Positions 1 through 7,785 of a DNA stretch of 21,808 nt are shown one piece after another. This stretch comes from UBA12151 sp964600645 (GTDB lineage: Bacteria; Patescibacteriota; Minisyncoccia; Moranbacterales; UBA9337), in contig CAZRJL010000011.1 of assembly GCA_964600645.1 (NCBI GenBank), forward strand, positions 1 to 21,808, written 5' to 3'. The notes under the pieces were generated by a model. The model was given only the letters and a program-made list of their open reading frames with translations. It was not told where the DNA came from and searched no databases. The position numbers were made by a program, and so were the translations under genes. Numbering within the stretch: position 1 is the stretch's first letter; each line of letters starts with the position of its first letter.

Positions 1-2
1 AA

Positions 3-2921
3 ACTGTTGCATTTGCCGATTCTGCTAATTTTGATTTTCGTTTGGCTGTTTCTGATACTTCCGCCAAAAACGCCGGCACCGACCTCTCTAATGACCCATA
101 CATCCCATTCAACACCGACATTACTTCAACTTGTCTGCGTAAAGACAAACAATCTCGCGTAGCAAGCGGCGGGGATGATTTGTGTTATACTCGCCCGCGA
201 GGAGCGAGTTGGGATATTGGCGCGCATGAACTGATTACCAAAATCTACCGTTCGGTCGCGCCGGATGCGGATGGGAATATGGCGGCGATTGATGATGATA
301 ATTCGCTTGCCGATACGCTTTCCATTGCCACCAGCGGAACAGCGACTTTTGAAGTGGCGGTGGCCGATAATGTCGGCGTGGGCGATGCGCTTGTGTGGGA
401 CGATGACGATGATAATGATTTGGATTCGTCCGACACGATACTTTTTATCCACGGCCGGACAGACTCAACGCATTACACAGTGAGAACGGAAACCGGCGCT
501 TTGCCGACTGCGGCGACAACCGCCAATGACAAGTGGGCGCTTTATCGCGCTTATACTTCCTTGTCGCTCGCCGAAACCGGCACGAAAAATACGGCCATTC
601 CGATTTCTTTCACGGGAGGCAATCGCGATATTGCAACCAACAGCGAGCAATGGAATATTGCTTGTTATGCTAATGGAACGGAGGCGGATACGACTGCGGT
701 GACGATTTCTGGCTGGACAACCGCGGCGCAGAATTATATCAGGATTTTTACGCCGACTTTGACGAGTGAAGTAGGGACGAGTCAGAGGCATAACGGGAAG
801 TGGGATGATAATAAATATCATCTAACTATAAATGCTACTGCTGATTCACAACGTCCTATTAGTATTACGGATGAATATGTAAGAGTGGATGGTTTGCAAA
901 TGTATATTATTAATAATGGATATTCATTTTGTCAGGGTGTTAATTTGAATGATATTTCTAGTTCTAATTACGGTTATATTTCAAATAATATTATCAAAAG
1001 TGTCAGTACGGTAAATTCTAATGCAGGTATTGCTGTTTATGATAATGATACAAACGTTAATATATGGAATAATGTTATTTATAATTTTAATATCGGGACA
1101 GCGGGATACGGCATATATATTTATGGTTCCAATAAAGTAAATGCATATAATAATACAATCATTGATTCTTATAATGGTATTTACGCAGGTGATCATATTG
1201 TTGCAAAAAACAACATTGTTAAAGGCAGTGGCAATACTAATGCTTACTCTGGAAATTTTATAAGTGGCACTGATTACAACTCCACCGACGGTACGGACAC
1301 AACCGGGCAGGGTGCCAATAGCCGTATTTCCCAAACTTTTTCTTTCGTCGATGAAACCAACGACGATTTCCATTTGTTACCATCCGACACCGGCGCACGT
1401 AATTTTGGCATCGACCTTTCTCAAGATTACTGGATTCCCGCCTCCGCGGGAATGACAAGTGGAGGATCGGGAATAACCTCCGATATCGACGGTCAAGACA
1501 GATTCTTAATTCCTAATTCTCAATTCTCGATTCCTGATATCGGCGCCGATGAATCCGCTACTCCGATTTACCGCAGTATCGCACCCAGTATGTCCACCTA
1601 TCTTGACCGCGGAGTAGATGAATCAGGAACTGACTTGACTATCAGCGGCACAACAATGACTTTGGAAAACGCCGCTCCCGACAATGTCGGAGTAGGCGAC
1701 GCGATTCAATATGACAGCGACGGAAATTCATCCATTGACGTGATTGCGTTCATTTCCGCCCGCGCATCCAGCACGTCGTTTACCGTGCAATCCGCCAAAG
1801 GCGGACTGGCCGTCCCCACAAGTGGGGCCGACCAGGACTGGCAAATCTTCCGCGCCTACACCACGCTGGACAACGCCGAAGGCGGAGTGGAAAACACCGC
1901 CAACATTGACGACGACGTGGATGATTTTGACATTTCCGTGAGCCGAGGCGATGGCAAGGATATTTATGCAAGCAACGAACAATGGAACATCGCCGCGTAT
2001 GCCAATGGTGCAACCGCGGATACGGTGGCGGTGGCGATTTCCGGCTGGACAACATATTTGACGAATTATATTAAAATTTACACACCAGTTTCTACAAACG
2101 AAGTTGGGACAAGTCAGAGGCATGAGGGGAAGTGGGATGATGCCGTGTATAAATTGGAAGTGAGTAATTATGGTTACAATTTTTATGCTAACTTAGATAA
2201 TATAAGATTAGATGGAATACAATTGTATAATTCATATAACGCAGGACATGTAAATATTATATATATAACCAATGGAAATGGGAATATTCAAGATATGCAA
2301 TTTTCCAATAATATTATTCGCGGATCAGGGGTATTTAGTGATGGAAATAGTAAAGTTGGAATTGGAACAATAGGACTTGATCCATTAAGTGGTTCTACTG
2401 TTAAAGTATGGGATAATATCATTTATGGATTAAACGGTACGAGTATTACTGGACGTGGAATTTATATTACTAAACCGACAAGAACGTTTTATGCTTATAA
2501 TAATACTATTTATGATGTTGATGATGAAGGGATTTATGCGGGTGCTGGTGCTACGATTGCTAAAAACAATATCGTGCAAGCCAGTGATGGCAATGCTTAT
2601 GACGGAACTTTCACTTCATCGAACTATAATATATCCGATGACGCAACCAATACCGGCGGAGCAAACGACAAAGTTTCGCAAACCGTCCAATTCTCCGACG
2701 CCGCCAATTCCGACTTCCACCTCGCTTCCACCGACACTAGCGCCAAAAATGCCGGTGCGGATCTTTCTGCTGATGCCGACTTGGCTTTTTCAAGCGATAT
2801 TGACGGCGACACTCGTCCGATCGGCTCCGGTTGGGACATCGGGGCGGATGAATTCAACGCCACCCAAAAACTGAAATTCCGCGGGGATGTGAAGATGAGA
2901 GGGGATGTGAAAATTAGATAA
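3..2921 (+). CDS. Repetitive parallel beta-helix surface protein, 3' part (open at left edge)
   Basis: The reading frame is open from base 3, so this is the C-terminal part of a larger gene; the TTG at 42 is only an internal codon. The protein consists of ~430-residue units: the end of one unit, then two full ones. Each unit starts with a YRS(V/I)AP module, continues with an EQWNIA-YANG module and a GTSQRH-GKWDD motif, then a stretch of N/Y/I-rich short beta repeats (NNIIYGL-like, AYNNTI), and closes with DFHL...DIGADE. This resembles right-handed parallel beta-helix (pectate-lyase-like) and choice-of-anchor surface proteins. No catalytic residues can be assigned. The tail is basic and repetitive (KFRGDVKMRGDVKIR). 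Probably exported and cell-surface attached, but the signal peptide lies outside the window. The beta-helix segments are visibly more AT-rich than the flanking modules. Domain class fairly sure, function unknown. Confidence 0.8.
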   Translation, partial: TVAFADSANFDFRLAVSDTSAKNAGTDLSNDPYIPFNTDITSTCLRKDKQSRVASGGDDLCYTRPRGASWDIGAHELITKIYRSVAPDADGNMAAIDDDNSLADTLSIATSGTATFEVAVADNVGVGDALVWDDDDDNDLDSSDTILFIHGRTDSTHYTVRTETGALPTAATTANDKWALYRAYTSLSLAETGTKNTAIPISFTGGNRDIATNSEQWNIACYANGTEADTTAVTISGWTTAAQNYIRIFTPTLTSEVGTSQRHNGKWDDNKYHLTINATADSQRPISITDEYVRVDGLQMYIINNGYSFCQGVNLNDISSSNYGYISNNIIKSVSTVNSNAGIAVYDNDTNVNIWNNVIYNFNIGTAGYGIYIYGSNKVNAYNNTIIDSYNGIYAGDHIVAKNNIVKGSGNTNAYSGNFISGTDYNSTDGTDTTGQGANSRISQTFSFVDETNDDFHLLPSDTGARNFGIDLSQDYWIPASAGMTSGGSGITSDIDGQDRFLIPNSQFSIPDIGADESATPIYRSIAPSMSTYLDRGVDESGTDLTISGTTMTLENAAPDNVGVGDAIQYDSDGNSSIDVIAFISARASSTSFTVQSAKGGLAVPTSGADQDWQIFRAYTTLDNAEGGVENTANIDDDVDDFDISVSRGDGKDIYASNEQWNIAAYANGATADTVAVAISGWTTYLTNYIKIYTPVSTNEVGTSQRHEGKWDDAVYKLEVSNYGYNFYANLDNIRLDGIQLYNSYNAGHVNIIYITNGNGNIQDMQFSNNIIRGSGVFSDGNSKVGIGTIGLDPLSGSTVKVWDNIIYGLNGTSITGRGIYITKPTRTFYAYNNTIYDVDDEGIYAGAGATIAKNNIVQASDGNAYDGTFTSSNYNISDDATNTGGANDKVSQTVQFSDAANSDFHLASTDTSAKNAGADLSADADLAFSSDIDGDTRPIGSGWDIGADEFNATQKLKFRGDVKMRGDVKIR
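1434..1453. repeat. 20-bp palindrome inside a CDS (dRS3-like)
   Basis: ATTCCCGC-CTCC-GCGGGAAT is a perfect 8-bp inverted repeat with a 4-nt spacer. It resembles the dispersed ATTCCC...GGGAAT palindromes (for example Neisseria dRS3) whose translation gives a WIPAxAGMT-type peptide. Here it is in frame in the beta-helix gene and supplies the peptide WIPASAGMT, which the last repeat unit lacks at the equivalent place. Confidence 0.75.
2865..2921 (+). repeat. 57-bp direct repeat, copy 1 (3' end of the beta-helix gene)
   Basis: This covers the last codons and stop of the beta-helix gene (KLKFRGDVKMRGDVKIR-stop). It matches 53 of 57 bases of 3826-3882. Three of the four differences are synonymous in the tail reading frame; one changes Met to Thr. 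Confidence 0.9.
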
Positions 2922-2987
2922 GAATCAAGAATTAAGAATTAAGGGTTGGGGAAAATAAAATTTAATCAATTTTCATTAAGAACAAAA

Positions 2988-3635
2988 ATGCTCAAACCTC
3001 ACAAAGATCCTTATGGATACAAAAAACTTCTGGCATATGAAAAAGCGGAACAGTTGCAAATGGAATGCTCCCGTTTGACCCATTTGTTCCCATTTTCCAA
3101 AACCCTTTCCTCCCTTGCAGATCAAATGGATCGCAGTGCGCGCAGTGGAAAACAAAATATAGTGGAGGGTTGGAAAAGAAACACAACGCGGGAATATTTT
3201 GATTTCCTCGGTTTTTCAATTGGCGCGATTGCGGAGCTGGAAGAAGATTGCAATGATATCATTCGCGGAGTCTATTCTGAAATAATAGGAATAATGGGAT
3301 TGACCCATTTTACCCTTTTGGAAGTTGAAAAATTGAAATTCTATCCCCTTGATCAAAATCTCCCTTTGGTCATTCAACTGAAACTTCGTTGCAAAGAACT
3401 CAATTTTCTTCTTGCTAAATTGCAACAATCGCTCGAGGAAAAAATGGGAAATGAAAACACCCTTTCCGCAAAAGACAAATTTCAAATGATTGCCAACAGA
3501 AAAAGGGAAGAAAAGGGAATGGAGAGAAAAATGCTGGAAGATTTTGATATGATAAAACTGGAAAACGGGCAAGTAATGCAAAGGGTGGAATGGGAAAAAA
3601 ATGGGAGAAAAGGGAAATTATGGGAGTGGAAATGA
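2988..3635 (+). CDS. Four-helix-bundle protein (S23 / 23S rRNA IVP family) with C-terminal extension
   Basis: Start chosen at ATG 2988 (MLKPHKDPYGYKKL); a TTG at 2946 is in frame but would add a non-family N-terminus. The first ~150 residues show the family pattern: YKKLLAYEKAEQL, the ADQMDRSARSGKQNIVEG helix, REYFDFLGFSIGAIAELEED and a final helix with LRCKELNFLLAKLQ. The family is named for ORFs in 23S rRNA intervening sequences and also includes the Avd partner of diversity-generating retroelements; most free-standing members have no known role. From about residue 165 there is a Lys/Glu/Met-rich tail (KREEKGMERKML, RKGKLWEWK) not typical of the family, encoded by purine-rich AAAGGGA-like words. 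The gene sits between two copies of the 57-bp repeat, which suggests insertion or rearrangement. No reverse transcriptase or variable target gene is nearby. Confidence 0.8.
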   Translation: MLKPHKDPYGYKKLLAYEKAEQLQMECSRLTHLFPFSKTLSSLADQMDRSARSGKQNIVEGWKRNTTREYFDFLGFSIGAIAELEEDCNDIIRGVYSEIIGIMGLTHFTLLEVEKLKFYPLDQNLPLVIQLKLRCKELNFLLAKLQQSLEEKMGNENTLSAKDKFQMIANRKREEKGMERKMLEDFDMIKLENGQVMQRVEWEKNGRKGKLWEWK

Positions 3636-3770
3636 TCCATCCCTTTCAAACTCTTTCATTTTTGTACCCTTTATGTCCCATTAATTCATCTCCCTTTTCA
3701 CCTCATCTCTTTTGTCTCCCTTAATTTATTTCCCCTGCATTCTCCCTTTTGCCCCTTTTTGATCTCCCGT
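3636..3770. repeat. Degenerate pyrimidine-rich tract (AAAGGGA words on the minus strand)
   Basis: About 135 bp made almost only of C/T runs with recurring TCCCTTTT, CATCTC and TCCCTTAAT words. Its complement resembles the purine-rich 3' end of the preceding gene, so the strand composition flips at the stop codon. No ORF and no clean terminator were seen. Confidence 0.7.
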
Positions 3771-3790
3771 TTTTTGAAACACCAAAAAAC

Positions 3791-3799
3791 TGTTATAAT
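3791..3799 (+). promoter_or_regulatory. Extended -10 promoter before the ZIP gene
   Basis: TGTTATAAT fits an extended -10 (TGnTATAAT). A TTGAAA at 3774-3779 is only 14 bp away, so the -35 is weak. It would put the second 57-bp repeat copy into the 5' UTR of the ZIP transporter. Confidence 0.45.
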
Positions 3800-3825
3800 A
3801 ATATTAAAGTATCTAATTCTCAAAG

Positions 3826-3882
3826 CAAAAACTGAAATTCCGCGGGGATGTGAAAACGAGAGGGGATGTGAAGATAAGATAA
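3826..3882 (+). pseudogene. 57-bp direct repeat, copy 2: fossil 3' end of a beta-helix paralogue
   Basis: 53/57 identical to 2865-2921 and still encodes KLKFRGDVKTRGDVKIR followed by TAA, but an in-frame TAA lies five codons before the repeat, so no gene body remains. The bias of differences to synonymous sites suggests the tail was once translated in a paralogue and later lost its body, or was captured by duplication. Confidence 0.65.
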
Positions 3883-3933
3883 TAATTTTTAATTTAGAAA
3901 GATGAAAACTTATTATTGATTGATATTTTTTAT

Positions 3934-4680
3934 ATGATCTGGATTTATACTTTAATTTCCGTGACAATCGTGAGCTTGATTTCTTTGGTTGGGATTTTTA
4001 CCTTGTCTTGGGATCAGAAAAAATTATATCGCCGGCTTTTGTTTTTGGTAAGTTTTTCCGCCGGAACACTTCTCGGTGATGCTTTTATTCATTTAATTCC
4101 GGAGGCTTATGAAAATTCTTCCAATCGAATCGTAGTTTCAATGTATATTTTGTCAGGAATTTTATTGTTTTTCGTTTTGGAAAAAATTGTGCATTGGAGG
4201 CATTGTCATCAAATGGCTTGCGAAAAACACCCTCATCCGTTTGCATATAATATTTTGGTGGGAGACGCGTTGCATAATTTTGTGGACGGAATGGTGGTGG
4301 CCGCCAGTTTTTTGGTGAGCGTTCCGGTGGGAATTGCAACAGCTGCTGCTGTTATTTTTCACGAAATTCCGCAGGAGATTGGCGATTTCGGGTCATTGGT
4401 ATATGGAGGCTTGTCTAAGATGAAAGCTTTGGTTTTTAATTTTCTCACGGCACTAGCGGCCATCTTGGGGGCGATTTTGGTTTTGGCTGTCGGTGACGGT
4501 TCGGGAAAAATAGTTTCTTTTTTGATTCCGTTTACCGCCGGCGGATTTATATATATCGCCGCTTCTGATTTGATTCCCGAATTGCACAAAGAAAATGACA
4601 TAAAAAGATCAATCGGCCATTTGATATTTCTCGTCGCCGGTGTTATGCTGATGTTTGTGTTGTTATATTTGGAAATATAA
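3934..4680 (+). CDS. ZIP family divalent metal transporter
   Basis: Integral membrane protein of 248 residues from ATG 3934 (TTG 3916 is an in-frame alternative). It has about seven to eight hydrophobic segments. Metal-site motifs of the ZIP family are clear: HNFVDG at ~114-119 in TM4 and HEIPQEIGDF at ~143-152 in TM5, with HLIPEAYE (~53) and DLIPELHKE near the second and penultimate membrane segments. A His-rich loop (HWRHCHQMACEKHPHP, ~87-102) precedes TM4 and may bind metal, as variable loops do in this family. Expected role: uptake of Zn2+, Fe2+ or Mn2+ across the cytoplasmic membrane; the substrate cannot be read from sequence. Only 5 bp separate it from the prfB start. Confidence 0.9.
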   Translation: MIWIYTLISVTIVSLISLVGIFTLSWDQKKLYRRLLFLVSFSAGTLLGDAFIHLIPEAYENSSNRIVVSMYILSGILLFFVLEKIVHWRHCHQMACEKHPHPFAYNILVGDALHNFVDGMVVAASFLVSVPVGIATAAAVIFHEIPQEIGDFGSLVYGGLSKMKALVFNFLTALAAILGAILVLAVGDGSGKIVSFLIPFTAGGFIYIAASDLIPELHKENDIKRSIGHLIFLVAGVMLMFVLLYLEI

Positions 4681-4685
4681 TTTTT

Positions 4686-5781
4686 ATGAACGATATTGGA
4701 CAAAAATTGGAAGAATTGCGAAATAAAATCCCGAAACTTCGGGAATATCTTTGACTTGCCCAGAAAGAAACAAAAAATTTTGGAATTGGAAGATCAATCA
4801 ACTCAAGGCGGTTTTTGGGATGACGCGCGCGCGGCGGGAGAAATTATGAAAGAGCTTGAAAACCTGAAAAAGGAAATAGATGATTTTGAGAAAATTGATC
4901 AATGGGTTAATTATTTGGAAGAATTTTCTTTAACAGTGCATACGAAAGAGGAAGAGGAAGAAATTGAAAAAGAGGTGGTAAAATTGGAAAAAGAAATTTT
5001 GCAATTGGAATTTCAAACATTGCTTTCGGGAGAATATGACCGCAATAATGTTATCTTGGCAATTCATAGCGGAGCCGGTGGAGTGGACGCGCAAGATTGG
5101 TCGGAAATGTTGCTGCGAATGTATTTGCGGTTTGCGGAAAAAAACAATTTTAAAGCAAAAGTAATTGACCAGTCGCGAGGCGCGGAGGCGGGAATCAAAA
5201 GTGCGACAATGGAAATTGACGGCGCGTGGGCGTATGGAAAACTCAAGGGTGAGGCGGGAACGCATCGTTTGGTGCGGCTTTCTCCTTTCAATTCGGACAA
5301 TTTGCGTCAAACTTCTTTTGCTTTGGTGGAAGTTTTGCCGGTGATTGAGGAAATAAAAGAAGTTAATGTTAAAGACACTGACATTCGCGTGGATGTGTAT
5401 CGTTCTTCGGGTGCGGGTGGGCAGAGCGTGAACACGACCGATAGCGCTGTGCGCATTACGCATATTCCAAGTGGAATTGTTGTAACTTGTCAGAATGAAA
5501 GATCGCAATTGCAAAACAAAGAAAAAGCGATGAAAATATTAAAAGCGAAATTGCATCAGAAATATTTGGAAGAAAAAGAAATTGAAAAACAAAAATTGAG
5601 GGGGGAGTATCGCAGCGCAGAATGGGGAAGCCAGATTCGTTCCTATGTGCTTCATCCGTACAAGATGGTGAAAGACCATCGGACAAAATTTGAAACTGTC
5701 GATCCGGAAAAAGTTTTGGATGGAGAATTGGGAGAATTTATTGAAAGTTATTTGCAATTTTCGGCAGTTGCAGGGAAATAG
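4686..5781 (+). CDS. prfB: Peptide chain release factor 2 with programmed +1 frameshift
   Basis: RF2 terminates translation at UGA/UAA. The gene is read as join(4686..4751, 4753..5781): ATG 4686 opens a 22-codon zero frame ending CTT at 4749-4751, followed by TGA at 4752-4754 and C. This CTT-TGA-C is the canonical RF2 autoregulatory +1 site; skipping T4752 continues at GAC into the main frame, giving 364 residues, the usual RF2 length. The codon before CTT is TAT, as in E. coli. The upstream SD-like stimulator is weaker here (CGGGAA). In the joined protein the RF2-specific SPF stop-recognition tripeptide is at ~199-201 and the catalytic GGQ at ~244-246, followed by SVNTTDSAVRITHIP. A start at 4696 in the main frame is a false start. 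Regulation: low RF2 lets the shift occur, so the protein controls its own level. Confidence 0.97.
4749..4755 (+). promoter_or_regulatory. prfB: RF2 programmed +1 frameshift site CTTTGAC
   Basis: CTT-TGA-C in the zero frame of ATG 4686 at codons 22-23, where RF2 genes carry it. The tRNA slips from CUU to UUU when UGA is decoded slowly. Confidence 0.95.
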
Positions 5782-5795
5782 AAAAATGGTATAAT
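5768..5795 (+). promoter_or_regulatory. Promoter for ftsEX inside the 3' end of prfB
   Basis: TTGCAG (5768-5773), 16-bp spacer, TATAAT (5790-5795) with an upstream TGG that makes an extended -10. Transcription would start near 5802, giving a ~235-nt leader that contains the large inverted repeat before ftsE. Confidence 0.6.
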
Positions 5796-5803
5796 AAATT
5801 TAT

Positions 5804-6017
5804 GACTTACACGCTTGCCGTTTTTCCGAAATATAATTTTTCAAAAAAACCTCAGGCGTGATTTTCTTACAAAAAATACTCTACCCGTTTTGCATACGCA
5901 CAAAAATTTCTGCCTTATACGCGTATTTTTTGAGAAAATCATCTCTCCCTCGAAATTTTTTTGAAAAATTATATTTCGGAAAAACTTAGGTAAGCAATTC
6001 AAATATGTAAATTCTAA
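5804..6017. repeat. Palindromic intergenic element E1 upstream of ftsE
   Basis: Perfect 29-bp inverted repeat: arms 5821-5849 and 5956-5984, both reading through CCGAAATATAATTTTTC. A second nested pair (TGATTTTCTTAC...GTATTTTTTGAGAAAATCA) lies in the loop. Outer GCTTGCC/GGTAAGC can extend the stem. Edges (ACTTACACGCTT at left; TGTAAATTCTAAG at right) match elements E2 (7688-7778) and E3 (15147-15322). It ends ~20 bp before the ftsE start. Confidence 0.75.
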
Positions 6018-6036
6018 GATAATAGAAAAAACAAAA

Positions 6037-6717
6037 ATGATCAGATATGAAAATGTTGGAAAGATTTTCCCCGGAGATTTTCTGGCGCTTGATGATGTGA
6101 GTCTTCAAATTGAAAAAGGAGAATTTGTTTCCATAATAGGGCATAGCGGCGCAGGCAAGAGTACTTTGCTCAAGCTTTTGTATGCCGAGGAACAGCCGAC
6201 TTCCGGACAAGTGTTTTTTGATGGACGGGATTTGGCGACAATTAAGAAAAGGCATTTGCCGTATTATCGCAGAAATATCGGAACGGTTTTTCAGGATTTC
6301 AAACTTCTTAGCGAGAAGACGGTTTTTCGCAACGTTTCCTATGCCTTGGAAGTGATCGGTAAAACTACACAAGAAATCAATGAGGAAGTGCCTGAAATCT
6401 TGGATATTGTAGGCTTGGCGGATAAGATGGAAAAATATCCCAATCAGCTCAGTGGCGGGGAGCGGCAGAAAGTTTCTTTGGCGCGCGCTCTTATTCATCG
6501 TCCGGCGGTGATTGTGGCGGATGAGCCAACAGGAAATTTGGATCCGAATTCCAGTTGGGATATTGTGAAACTTTTGGTAAAAATCAATGATTTGGGAACG
6601 ACGGTGATTTTAGCGACACACGATCGGGAAGTGGTGGACAAGTTGAACAAAAGAGTGGTGGCGTTGAACAATGGAAAAATCGTAAGCGATTGCAAGAAAG
6701 GAAAATATGTATGTTGA
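6037..6717 (+). CDS. ftsE: Cell division ATP-binding protein FtsE
   Basis: ABC ATPase of 226 residues, typical of FtsE. Walker A GHSGAGKST (35-43), Q-loop VFQDFKLL, signature LSGGE (138-142), Walker B VIVADE with catalytic Glu163, D-loop NLD, and H-loop ATHD with His195 are all present. FtsE drives the membrane partner FtsX; together they regulate periplasmic or extracellular peptidoglycan hydrolases at the division site. ftsX follows after 38 bp in the same direction, the conserved ftsEX order. The ATG at 6037 follows an A-rich stretch with no clear SD. Its leader carries the E1 inverted repeat, so expression may depend on RNA folding or on partial termination there (inference). Confidence 0.96.
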   Translation: MIRYENVGKIFPGDFLALDDVSLQIEKGEFVSIIGHSGAGKSTLLKLLYAEEQPTSGQVFFDGRDLATIKKRHLPYYRRNIGTVFQDFKLLSEKTVFRNVSYALEVIGKTTQEINEEVPEILDIVGLADKMEKYPNQLSGGERQKVSLARALIHRPAVIVADEPTGNLDPNSSWDIVKLLVKINDLGTTVILATHDREVVDKLNKRVVALNNGKIVSDCKKGKYVC

Positions 6718-6755
6718 AAGCACATAGCATCGGGAATAAAAAATAATAAAAAACA

Positions 6756-7676
6756 ATGTTAAAAAAGAAATTTCTAAAATTAGGGAGAACATTCAAGGAG
6801 GGATTGAATAATTTTTTTCACAACTTTTGGCTTAGTTTCGCGACGGTGAGCATTTTGGCGCTTTCGCTCTATGTTGTGAGCGCGACGGCTCTTTTGGGAA
6901 TTACCGGCAATTCGATTGTTAAAAATATCAAAAGCAATATTAACATTAGTATTTATCTTAATCCGGATATTTCCGAAGAGAATATTAACACTATTAAACA
7001 GGAGATTTCCAATAATCCTGATGTTGCGTCGGTGGAGTTTATTTCCAACGATCAAGCGCTGGATAGTTTTATCAATAACACAGGAGACGATCCGGTAATT
7101 TTGGATGCCATCAAGGAAATTGGCGACAATCCGCTTTTTTCTTCTTTGGTAGTAACCGCAAAAGATAGCAATAAATATGAAAGCATTGCTTCAAATATAG
7201 AAAATTCTTCTTTTGTGGATAAAATAAATTCAATCAATTACAAGAGAAATAAGGATGATATTGAAAAAATAAATGTGGCGGTGGAGGATGCCGGCAAGGC
7301 GGGGATGATTTTGGGAGGAATTTTTATTTTGATTTCAATTTTGATTACTTTCAACACGATCCGCTTGTCGATGTATTCGCGCAAACAAGAGTTTGAGATT
7401 ATGCGTTTGGTGGGAGCGTCGAATATGTATATTCAGATGCCGATGATTTTTGAAGGAATTTTATATGGGCTTTTTGGTTCTTTGATTGCGGCGGGACTTT
7501 TGCCGCTCACGACAAAATTTATTTCCGCGTTGGCGGGAAGAATCATTTCCGAACAAAGTTTGCATGCTTTCTATTTCCAATATTTGTGGATAATTTTTGC
7601 TGCGGTGCTGACTTTTGGAGTTTTGCTGGGAGTGATCAGCAGTTTTATCGCGATTAGGAGATATTTGAAGATTTGA
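6756..7676 (+). CDS. ftsX: Cell division protein FtsX (ABC permease)
   Basis: 306 residues with FtsX topology: a cytoplasmic N-terminus, TM1 (~24-50), an extracellular domain (~51-180) containing the ISIYLNPDISEENI segment typical of FtsX, then TM2 (~181-205), TM3 (~226-250) and TM4 (~275-302), with the conserved MRLVGAS loop after TM2. It partners with FtsE to transmit ATP hydrolysis to cell-wall hydrolase activation. Start ATG 6756, 38 bp after ftsE; the two are very likely co-transcribed. It ends with TGA. The E2 palindromic element follows and may act as a boundary to the next gene. Confidence 0.95.
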   Translation: MLKKKFLKLGRTFKEGLNNFFHNFWLSFATVSILALSLYVVSATALLGITGNSIVKNIKSNINISIYLNPDISEENINTIKQEISNNPDVASVEFISNDQALDSFINNTGDDPVILDAIKEIGDNPLFSSLVVTAKDSNKYESIASNIENSSFVDKINSINYKRNKDDIEKINVAVEDAGKAGMILGGIFILISILITFNTIRLSMYSRKQEFEIMRLVGASNMYIQMPMIFEGILYGLFGSLIAAGLLPLTTKFISALAGRIISEQSLHAFYFQYLWIIFAAVLTFGVLLGVISSFIAIRRYLKI

Positions 7677-7687
7677 GAAAAATAAAA

Positions 7688-7778
7688 TTTACGCGCTTGA
7701 AAAATATTAGTCCGGTTTTCTGAAAAAACATTTTTCCAGAAAACCTAGTGTTTTATTTAAGTGCGTAAGTTCTAAAAA
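7688..7778. repeat. Palindromic intergenic element E2
   Basis: Outer arms TTACGCGCTT (7689-7698) and AAGTGCGTAA (7759-7768) pair with one G-U. Inner arms GGTTTTCTG (7714-7722) and CAGAAAACC (7737-7745) pair perfectly. Shares CCGGTTTT...GAAAAAACAT and CAGAAAACCTAG with E3. It ends a few bases before ATG 7786. Confidence 0.75.
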
Positions 7779-7785
7779 TAAAAAA

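Noticed and set aside
1258..1458. Minus-strand ORF starting MSFPRRRESS
   Set aside because: This is the well-known false peptide from the antisense of the ATTCCCGC...GCGGGAAT palindrome, inside a real + strand gene.
2988..3635. Four-helix-bundle protein as the Avd subunit of a diversity-generating retroelement
   Set aside because: No reverse transcriptase, template repeat or C-type-lectin target gene in the window; the family has many free-standing members.
5064..5300. Antisense ORFs within prfB, glyA, glycosyltransferase and other genes
   Set aside because: They lie fully opposite well-recognised genes, have no family features, and follow from codon bias of the real frame.
4696..5781. prfB as a simple ORF starting at 4696, or as a frameshifted pseudogene
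   Set aside because: The zero frame from 4686 and CTT-TGA-C show regulated frameshifting; all RF2 motifs are intact downstream.
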